64,000 bases of DNA, taken from assembly GCF_040939455.1 (NCBI RefSeq), contig NC_134120.1, positions 60,555,501 through 60,619,500 of the forward strand. The letters run 5' to 3'. This document shows, one piece after another, positions 37,901 through 47,363 of this stretch. The stretch comes from Microcebus murinus (Eukaryota > Chordata > Mammalia > Primates > Cheirogaleidae). The notes under the pieces were generated by a model, which saw only the letters and a program-made list of their open reading frames with translations, made no database searches and was not told where the DNA came from. Position 1 is the first letter of the stretch. Each line of letters begins with the position of its first letter. Position numbers and translations under genes: made by a program.

Positions 37901-39040
37901 GGCTGTGTCCACACACTGATGGGAGACGGGCAGACAGGGCGCTGTGTGGAACTGGCTGTGTCCACTCCCCCATGGGATACAGGCAGACAGGGCGCTGTGT
38001 GGAACTGGCTGTGTTGAACACACCCACGGGTGACGGGCAGGCTGGGCGCTGTGTGGTACTGGCTGTGCCCACTCCCCCATGGGATACAGGCAGACAGGGC
38101 GCTGTGTGGAACTGGCTGTTTCCACACACCCTAGGGAAACGGGCACGCAGGACGCTGTTTGGAAATGGCTGTGTCCACACATCCACTGGACACGGGCAGG
38201 CAGTGCGCAGTGTGGAACGGTTTGTGTCCACACACCCATGGGTTTGGGCAAGCTGGACGCTGTGTGGTACAGGCTTTGTCCACACACCCACGGGAGATGG
38301 GCAGTGTGCTAGTTTGAACTGGCTGTGTCCACACACCCATGGGAGATGGGCAGGCAGGGCGCTGTGTGGAATGGGCTGTGTCCACACACCTAAGGAGACG
38401 GGCAACCATGACTCTGTGTGGAAATACTGTGTCCACACACCCACGGGAGACAAGCAGGCAGGGTGCTGTGTGGAGATGGCTGTGTCCACGCAGCCATGAG
38501 AGATGGGAAGACAGGGTGCTGTTTGGATATGACTGTGTCCACACACCCACGGAAGACAGGTTCGCAGTGCTCTGTGTGTATCTGGCTGTGTCCACGCACC
38601 CAACGGAGATGCGCGAGCAGGACGCGATGTGGAACTGGCAGTGTCCCCACACCCACGGGACACAGGCAGACAGGGGGTTGTTTGGAATTGGCTGTGTCCA
38701 CGCTCCCACAGGAGACGGGTGCGCAGAGCGTGTTGTGGAACTGGTTGTGTCCACACACCCACGAGAGACGGGCAGGCAGGGCATTGTATGGAACTGGCGG
38801 ATTCCACACACCCACGGAGACGGGCATGACGGGTACAGTGTGTAACTGGTTGTGTCCACTCACACACAGGAGACGGGCTGGCAGGACACTGGGTGGAACT
38901 CGCTGTGTTCACACACCCATGGGAGACAGACATGCAGGGCACTGTGTGGAACTGGCTGTGTCCACACACTCATGGTAGACGGGCAGGCAGGGTGCTGTGT
39001 GGAACTGGCTGTGTCCACACACCCACGGTAGATGGGCAGG
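31955..39040 (+). repeat. 53-bp satellite array E (about 134 units)
   Basis: Same repeat, same orientation. It begins GCTGTGTTCACTCACTC (exit unit) and ends CACGGTAGATGGGCAGG (entry unit). Irregular units occur at 36380-36470, 37720-37760, 37850-37870 and 38005-38025, where part of a unit is lost or doubled (GGCTGTGTTGAACACACCC). Some runs match array F, for example the CAACACCCCCACTCTAGACG unit at about 34290 and 52970. Confidence 0.97.
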
Positions 39041-39082
39041 GTTAGGTTTAGGGTTAGTGTGTGGGTTAGGGTTAGGGTTAGG

Positions 39083-40012
39083 GTTAGGGTTAGGGTGAGG
39101 GTTAGGGTGAGGGTTAGGGTGAGGGTGAAGGTAAGGGTTAGGGTTAGGGTCAGGGTTAGGAGTTAGGATAGGGTTAGGATTGGGGTCAAGGTTAGACTTA
39201 AGGGTAGGGTTAGTGTGAGGATGAGGGTGAGGGTTAGGGTGAGGCTTAGGGTTAGTTTAAGGGTGAGGGTTAGGGTTAGGGTCAGTGTCAGTGTTAGGGT
39301 TAGCGTCAGGGTCAGTGTTAGGGTCAGGGTCAGGGTCAGGTTCAGGGTTGGGAACAGGGTTAGGGTCAGGGTCAGGGTCAGGGTAGGGTTAGAGTCAGGG
39401 TTATGGTCTGGGTCTGGGTCATGGTCAGGGTTAGGGTCAGGGTCATGGTCAGGGTTAGGGTCAGGTCAGGGTAAGGGTCAGGGTTAGGGTCATGGTTAGG
39501 GTTAGGGTTAGGTTTAGGACGGGGTTATGGTTAGGGTTGGGGTTAGGGTTAGGGTTAGGGTTGTGGTCAGGGTCAGGGTTAGGGTTGGAGTTTTGGTTAG
39601 GGTTAGGGTTAGGGTTTGTGTTAGGGTTAGGGTTTGGGTCAGGGTTAAGGGTTAGGGTTAAGGTTAGGGTTAGGGTTAGGGTTAGGGTCAGGGTCATGGT
39701 CAGGGTCAGGGTTAGGGTTGGCGTTAGGGTTAGGGGTTGGGGTTAGGTTTAGGGGTATGGTTGGGGTTATCTTTAGGGTTAGACTTGGGGTTAGGGTTAA
39801 AGATAGAGTTAGGGTTTGGGTTAGGGTGAGGGTTAGTCTTGGGGTTAGGGTTAGGGTTAGGTTTGGGGTTAGGTTTAGGGTTTAGGGTTCGGGTTAGGGT
39901 TACAGTTAGGTTGGGGTTAGGGAGGGGGTTACGGTTAGGGTTAGGGTTTGGGTTGGTGTTAGGGTTCGGGTTACCTTAAGGATTAGGGTTGGGGTTAGGG
40001 TTAAGGGTTGGG
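39083..40012 (+). repeat. Tandem duplication inside telomeric block 5, copy 1 (930 bp)
   Basis: Near-identical to 40013-40942. Shared landmarks are GGAGTTAGGATAGGG, AGGTTTAGGACGGGG (39511 and 40441) and GGTTACCTTAAGGATTAGGG. Only a few differences are seen, for example GTCAGGTCAGGG against GTCAGGTTCAGGG. Confidence 0.88.
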
Positions 40013-40942
40013 TTAGGGTTAGGGTTAGGGTTAGGGTGAGGGTTAGGGTGAGGGTGAAGGTAAGGGTTAGGGTTAGGGTCAGGGTTAGGAGTTAGGATAG
40101 GGTTAGGATTGGGGTCAAGGTTAGACTTAAGGGTAGGGTTAGTGTGAGGATGAGGGTGAGGGTTAGGGTGAGGCTTAGGGTTAGTTTAAGGGTGAGGGTT
40201 AGGGTGAGGGTCAGTGTCAGTGTTAGGGTTAGCGTCAGGGTCAGTGTTAGGGTCAGGGTCAGGGTCAGGTTCAGGGTTGGGAACAGGGTTAGGGTCAGGG
40301 TCAGGGTCAGGGTAGGGTTAGAGTCAGGGTTATGGTCTGGGTCTGGGTCATGGTCAGGGTTAGGGTCAGGGTCATGGTCAGGGTTAGGGTCAGGTTCAGG
40401 GTAAGGGTCAGGGTTAGGGTCATGGTTAGGGTTAGGGTTAGGTTTAGGACGGGGTTATGGTTAGGGTTGGGGTTAGGGTTAGGGTTAGGGTTGTGGTCAG
40501 GGTCAGGGTTAGGGTTGGAGTTTTGGTTAGGGTTAGGGTTAGGGTTTGTGTTAGGGTTAGGGTTTGGGTCAGGGTTAAGGGTTAGGGTTAAGGTTAGGGT
40601 TAGGGTTAGGGTTAGGGTCAGGGTCATGGTCAGGGTCAGGGTTAGGGTTGGCGTTAGGGTTAGGGGTTGGGGTTAGGTTTAGGGGTATGGTTGGGGTTAT
40701 CTTTAGGGTTAGACTTGGGGTTAGGTTTAAAGATAGAGTTAGGGTTTGGGTTAGGGTGAGGGTTAGTCTTGGGGTTAGGGTTAGGGTTAGGTTTGGGGTT
40801 AGGTTTAGGGTTTAGGGTTCGGGTTAGGGTTACAGTTAGGTTGGGGTTAGGGAGGGGGTTACGGTTAGGGTTAGGGTTTGGGTTGGTGTTAGGGTTCGGG
40901 TTACCTTAAGGATTAGGGTTGGGGTTAGGGTTAAGGGTTGGG
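40013..40942 (+). repeat. Tandem duplication inside telomeric block 5, copy 2 (930 bp)
   Basis: Second copy of the 930-bp unit. The match to copy 1 stops after AAGGGTTGGG, where copy 2 continues with ATGAGGG and copy 1 with TTAGGG. 930 is a multiple of six, so hexamer phase is kept across the duplication. Confidence 0.88.
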
Positions 40943-43900
40943 ATGAGGGTAGGGTTAGGCTTACGGTTGTGGTTAGGTTTACGATTGGGGTTAGGGTCAG
41001 GGTTACGGTTGCAGTTGTGTTTAGGTTTGAGGTTGGGGTTAGATCTAGTGGTGGGGTTAGGGTAACGGTTAGGGTTGGGGTTAGGGTTAGGGTTAGGGTT
41101 GGGGTTAGGTTTAGGGTTAGCGTTGGGGTTAGGGTTTGGGTTAGGGTTACGGTTAAGTTTAGGGTTAGGTTTAGGGTCAGTGTCAGGGTCTTGGTCAGGA
41201 TCAGGGTTAGGTTTAGGGTTAGGGTTTGGGTTAGGTTTAGGGTCAGGGTCAGTGTCATGGTCAGGGTTAGGGTTAGCTTTGGGGTAGGGTTAGAGTTAGG
41301 GTTGGGTTTAGTGCTATGGTTAGGGTTAGGGTCGGGATTAGGGTTAGGGTTAGGGTTACAGTTAGGGTTAGGTTTGGGGTTGGGGTTAGGGTTAGGGTTA
41401 TGGTTAGGGTTGGGGTTAGAGTTAGGGTTAGGTTTGCGGTTAGAGTTAGGGTTAGGGTTGGTGTTAGGGTTAGGTTTAGGGTTAGGGTTATGGTAGGGGT
41501 AGGAGTTAGGGTTAGCGTTAGGGTTAAGGGTTAGGGTTATTGTTAGAATTAAGGTTAGAGTTAGGGTTAGGGTTAGGTTTGGGTTAGTGTTAAATGTTGG
41601 GTTAGGGTTAGCATTACGGTTAGGGTTAGGTTAGGGTTGGGGTTAGGATTAATGGTTAGGGTTAGGGTTAGGGTTAGGATTAGGGTTGGGGTTAGGTTTA
41701 GGTTTAGGTTTAGGTTTAGGATTAGGGTCAGGGTTAAGATCAGGGTCAGGGTCAGGGTTAGTGTTTGGATTAGGGTTAGGGTTAAGGTTAACGTTTGGTT
41801 TAGGGTTAGGGTTAGGTTTGGGGTTAGGGTTATTGTTAGGGTGAGTGTTAGATTGAGGTCAGGGTCGGGGTTAGGGTTAGCATCAGGGTCAGGGTTAGCG
41901 TCAGAGTCAGGATCAGGGTCTGGGTCAAGGTCAGGGTTAGGGTTAGTGTCAGGGTTAGGGTCTGGGTCAGGGTCAGGGTTAGGGTCAGAGTCATGGTCAG
42001 GGTTAGGGTTAGGGTCAGGGTCAGGGTCAGGGTCAGGTTTAGGGTTAAAGTTAGGGTCAGTGTTATGGGTATGGTTAGGGTCAGGGTTAGGGTAAGGGTC
42101 AGGGTTAGGGTCAGGATTAGGGTCAGGGTTAGGTTTAGGATTAGGGTTAAGGTCAGGGTCAGTGTTAGTTTAAGGGTTAGGGTCAGGGTTAGGTTCAGGG
42201 TTGGGGTTAGGGTGAGTGTTAGGGTTTGGGTTGGGGTTAGGTTTGGGGTTGGGGTTAGGGTTAGGGAAGGCGTTAGGGTTAGGGTTACGGTTGCGGTTAG
42301 TGTTAGGGTTTTAGTTGGGTTTAGGGTTAGGGTAAGGTTTGGGCTTAGGCTTATGGTTATGGTTATGGTTAGGGTTAAGGGTTGCATTTAGGGTTAGGGT
42401 TTGGGTTAATGGTTAGGGTTAGGTTTAGTATTAGGGTTAGGGTTAGGGTTAGGGTTAGGTTTAGAATTAGGGTTAGGGTTGAGGTTAGGGTTAGGGTTGG
42501 ATTTTAGGAGGGCGTTAGGGTTGGGGTTATTTCTAAGGTTGGGGTTAGGGTTAGGGTTATGGTTGGGGTTGGCTTTAGGGTTAGGGTTAGAGTTAAGTGG
42601 TAGGGTTAGGGTTAGAATTAAGGTTAGGTTTAGGGTTACAGTTAGGGTTAGGGTTAGGGTTGGATGTTAGCAGGGGGTTAGGGTTGGGCTTAGGGCTATG
42701 GTTGCCGTTAGGGTTAGGGATGGGGTTGGAGTTAGTGTTAGCGTTAGGCTTGGGGTTTGGGTTAGGGTTAGGTTTAGGGTTAGGGTCAGGGTCAGGATAA
42801 GGGTCAGGGTCTGGGTTATGGTTAGGGTCTGGGATAGGGTTAAGGTAGGGGTTAGGGTTAGTGTTGGGGTTCGGTTCAGGGTTAGGGTTGGATTTGGGGT
42901 TAGGTGTGGGGTTGGGGTTAGTGTTAGGGTTGGGGTTAGGGTTATGGTTACGGTTGGGGTTAGGGAGGGGGTAATGGTTAGGGTAGGGTTAGGGTTAGTG
43001 TTAGAATTAAGGTTAGGTTTAGGGTTAGGATTAGGGTTAAGGTTAGGGTTAGGGTTAAGGGTTGGGGTTTTGGTTAGGGTTAAGGGTTAGTCTTAGAGTT
43101 AAGGGTTAGGGTTAGGTTTAGAATTAAGGTTAGATTTAGGATAAAGGTTAGGGTTAGGGTTGGGGTTAGGGTTACGGTTAGAGTTGGGTTTAGTGTTAGG
43201 GTTAGGCTTGGGGTTAGGATTACAGTTAGAGTTGGAGTTAGGGTTAGGGTTAGGGTTGGGGTTAGGATTAGGGTTAGGGTCAGGGTCAGGGTCAGAATAA
43301 GTGTTAGGGTCATGGTTAGGGTTAGTTTGGGTTAGCGTAAAGGTTGGGGTTAGGGTTAGGGTTCGGGTTAGGTTCAGGTTTAGGATTGGAGTTGGGGTTA
43401 AGTTTGGGGTTGGGGTTAGGGTTAGGGTTGGGCTTAGGGTTATGGTTAGGTTTGGGGTTAGGGAGGGCTAAGGGTTAGGGTTAAGGTTAGGGTTAGGGTT
43501 AGGGTTCGGGTTTGTGTTAGGGTTAGGGTTAGGGTTCGGGTTTGGATTAGGGTTAGGGTTAGGGTTAGGGTTCGGGTTTGTGTTAGGGTTAGGGTTAGGG
43601 TTGGGATTAGGGTTAGGGTTAGGGTTGGGTTAGGGTTAAGGTTAGGTTTAGGGTTAGGGTTAGGGTCAGGGTCAGAGTCCTGGTCAGTGTCAGGGTTAGT
43701 GTTGGGGTTGGAGTTAGGTTTAGGGTTATGGTTGGTGTTAGGGTTAGGATTAGGCTTGGGGTTAGAGTTAGGGTCAGGTTTAGGGTTAGGGTTAGGGTTA
43801 GGGTTTGGTTAGGGTGAGGGTTAGGGTTAGCGTTAGTACCAGGTTTGGAGTTGAGTTTAGGGTTAGGGTTGTGGGTAGATTCAGGGTTAGTTTTGGAGTT

Positions 43901-46900
43901 GGGGTTAGTTTTGTGTTTGGGGTTAAGGTTATGGTTACCGTTGGAGTTAGGGAGGGTGTTAGGGTTAGGGTTAGGGTTGGGGTTAGTGTTAGGGTTAGGT
44001 TAAGGCCTGGGCTTAGGCTTAGGGTTAAGGTTAGGGTTAAGTGTTTGGGTTAGGGTTAGGGTTTGGGTTAAGGGTTAGGGTTAGGTTCAGAATTAGGGTT
44101 AGGGTTAAGGTTAGGGTTAGGGATGGGTTTTGGGAGGGGGTTAGTTTTGGGGTTAGGGCTAGGGTTGGGGTTAGGGTTAGGGTTAGGTTTGGGGTTGGCG
44201 TTAGGTTTAGGGTTAGGGTTAAGGTTTAGGGTTAGGTTTAGAATTAGGGTTAGGTTTAAGTTTAGGGTTTATGGTTGGATTTTTGGAGGACGTTAGGGTT
44301 GGGGTTAGGGCTTGGGTTGGGGTTAGGGTTAGGGTTATGGTTGGGGTTGTCGTTAGGTTTAGGGTTAGGTTCAGGTTTAGGACAAGGGTCAGGGTAAGGG
44401 TTAGGGTTAGCGTATGGTTTAGGGTTAGGGTAAGGGTTAGGGTTATTGTTGGGGTTAGGTTTAGGGTTAGGATTGGAATTGGGGTTAGGTTTGGGGTTGG
44501 GGTTAGGGTTAGCGTTCGGGTTAGGGTTACAGATAGGTTTGGGGTTAGGGAGGGGGTTACAGTTAGGGTTAGGGTTAGAGTTGATGTTAGGGTTAGGGTT
44601 AGGTTAGGGTTGTAGTTAGGGTTAAGGGTTTGGATTAGGGTAGGGTTAGGTTTAGGGTTGGCGTTAGGTTTAGGGTTGGGGTTAGGGTCAGGGTTAGGGT
44701 TGGAGTTGGGGTTAGGTTTGGGGTGGGGTTAGGGTTAGGGTTGGGGTTAGGGTTAGGGTTAGGGTTAGGGTTAGAATTGGGGTTAGGGAGGCGATTTCGG
44801 TTAGGGTTAGGGTTAGGGTTGTGGTTAGGGTTAGGGTTACGGTTGGGGTTAGGTTTAAGTGTTGGGATTAGGGTAGGATTAGGGTTAGTTTTGGGGTTAG
44901 GGTTAGGGTTGGGGTTAGGGAGTGGGTTAGGGTTAGATTAGGGTTAAGGTTAGGGTTAGGGTTGGGGTTAGGGATGGGTTTAGGGTTAGGGTTAGGTTTA
45001 GGGTTGGGGTTAGGGTTAGAGTTAGGGCTAGGGTTGGCGTTAGGATTAAGGTTAGCATTGGGGTTAGGGTTAGGGTTAGTGTTAGGGTCAAGGGTTAGGG
45101 TTAGGGTTAGGGTTAGGATTAGTGTTAGGGTTATGGTTAACGTTTGGTGTTAGGGTTGGGGTTAGGGTTAGGATTAGGGTTAAGGAATTGGTTAGGTTTA
45201 GGGTCGGGGTTAGGGTTAGGGTTGGGGTTAGGGTTAGGGTTAGGATTAGGGAGGAGATTAAGTTTAGGGTTAGAGTTAGGTTTGGGGTTCGGGTTAGGGT
45301 TTGGTTTGGAGTTAGGGAGGCGGTTAGTGTTAGGGTTAGGGTTATGGTTAGGGTCAGGATTGGGCTTAGGGTTATGGTTAGGTTTAGGGTTAGGGTTAGC
45401 ATTTGGCTTGGGGTTAGGGTTAAGGTTAGGTTTGGGGTTAAGGGTAGTTTCAGGCTCAGGGTCAGGTTCAGGCTCAGCGTTAGGGTTAGGGTCGGGTTTA
45501 GGGTTAGAGTTGTGGTTAGGGTTAGGGTTAGGGTTAGGGTCAGGGTTAGGGTTGGAATATGGGTTAGGGTTAGGGTTGGGGTTAGGGTTAGGGTTAAGCT
45601 TATTGTTAGTGTTAGGGATGGGTTTAGGGTTAGGGTTAGGCTTGGGTTTAGGGTTAGGTTTAGAGTTAGTGTTGGGGTTAGGCTTAGGGTTAGGGTTGGG
45701 TTTAGGGTTAGCATTAGGGTTAGGGTCAGGGTCTGGATAAGGGTCAGGGTCAGTGTTAGGGTTAGCGTCGCCGTTACGGTTAGGGTTAGGGTTAGGGTTA
45801 GGGTTAGGGGATTAGGGTTAGTGTTGGGGTTAGGTTCAGGGTTGGGGGGAATTGGGGTTAGGTTTGGCTTGGCGTTAGGGTTAGGGTTAAGGTTAGGTTT
45901 ACAGTTAGGTTTGGTGTAAGGAGGGGGTTACGGTTATGGTTAGTGTTAGGGTTGGGGTTATGGTCAGGGTTAGGATTGGGGTTAGGTTTAAATTTTGGAA
46001 TTAAGGTAGGTTTAGGTTTAGGGTTGGGGTTAGGTTTAGGGTTGGGGTTATGGTCAGGGTTAGGGTTGGAGTTGGGTTTAGGTTTAGGGTTTGGGTTAGG
46101 TTAGGGTTGGGCTTAGGGTTACGGTTAGGGTTGGGGTTAGGGTTAGTGTTGGGGTTAGCGTTAAGGGTTGGGATTAGGGTGGGGTTAGTGTTAGGTTTGG
46201 GGTTAGGGTTACGGTTAGGGTTGGTGTTACGGTTAGGATTAGGGTTGTGTTTAGGGTTAGGGCTAGGGTTGGGGTTATGGTTAGGTTTAGGGTTAGGGTT
46301 AGGGTCAGAGTCAGGTTCATGGTCAGGGTTATGGTTAGGGTTGGTGTTAGGGTTAGGGTTAGGGTTGGCGTTAGGTTTAGGGTTAGGGTTGGGGTTAGGG
46401 TTAGTGTTAGGGTTAAGGCTTTAAGTTAGGATTAGAATTAAGGTTAGGGTTAGGGTTAGGGTTAGGGTTAGTTTTAGGGTTGCGGTTACGGTTAGGGTTA
46501 GGGTTAAGGTTTGGTTTTAGGGTTGGTGTTATGGTTAGGATTAGGGTTAGGGATAGGGTTAGGTTTAGGGTCGGGGTTAGGGTTAGGGTTGGGGTTGGGG
46601 TCAGGGTTAGGGTTGGAGTTTGGATTAGGGTTAGCCATAAGGTCAGGGTTAATTGTTAGGGTTAAGGTTAGGGTGAGGGTGAAGGACAGGGTTAGGGTCA
46701 GGGTTAGGGTTGGGGTAGGGGGAGATTACGTCAGGAATAGAGATAGGGTTGGGTTAGGGTTAGAGTTAGGGTCAGGGTTAGACTTATCGTTAGGGTTCGG
46801 GTTAGGGTTAGGGTTGGGGTTAGGGAGGGTGTTAGGGTTAGTGTTAGGGTTAGGGTTAGGGTTACGCTTAGGCTTAGGGTTTGGGTTAGGGTTAGGGTTA

Positions 46901-47363
46901 GGTTTAGGGTAGGGTTAGTGTTGGAGTTAGGTTCAGGGTTAGGGTTCGAGTTGGGGTTAGGCTTGGGGTTGGGGTTATGTTCAGGGTTAGCGTTGGAGTT
47001 GGGGTTAGGGTTGGGGTTGGGGTTAGGGTTAGGGTTAGTGTTAGGGTTAGGTATAAGGGTTGGGGTTAGTGTTACCATTAGGGTTAAGTTTTAGGTTTAT
47101 TGTTAGAATTAGGGTTAGGGTTAGAGTTAGGGTTATGGTTAGGGTTATGGTTACGCTTAGGCTTAGGGTTGGTTTTAGGGTTGGGGTTAGGCTTGGTGTT
47201 AGGGTTAGGGTTAGGGTTGGGTTAGGGTTACGGTTAGGGTTAGGGTTAGGTTTGGGGGTGGAGTTGGGGTTAGGTTTTGGGTTGTGTTTAGGGTTAGGGT
47301 TAGGGTTGTGGTTAGGGTTAGGCTTAGGGTTAGGGTTAGGGTTAGGGTTAGGTTAGGGTTACG

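Larger units (their letters stand above)
39041..47363 (+). repeat. Giant degenerate telomeric-repeat block 5 (8.3 kb)
   Basis: 8323 bp made almost entirely of TTAGGG variants on the plus strand, with no satellite inside. TCAGGG is concentrated at about 39290-39480, 40220-40410 and 41880-42200; TTGGGG and TTAGGT are common from 42200 on. Hexamer phase is kept over long runs: one Val-Arg frame stays open from 45122 to 45919. A landmark of the form TTAGGGAGGGGGTTA recurs many times, mostly right of 42.5 kb. The block enters and leaves satellite with the same junction phases as blocks 1-4. Confidence 0.97.

Noticed and set aside
37575..38969. 464-codon minus-strand open frame in array E
   Set aside because: It is open only because the units read in the critical phase carry CCACACAC and not CCACTCAC. 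The translation is the repetitive HSQFHTAPCLPVSRGCVDTA type and is not protein-like.
45122..45919. 265-codon Val-Arg-rich frame as a protein gene
   Set aside because: It is the direct translation of GTTAGG-type hexamers. Kept as an observation about TERRA-like dipeptides, not as a gene.
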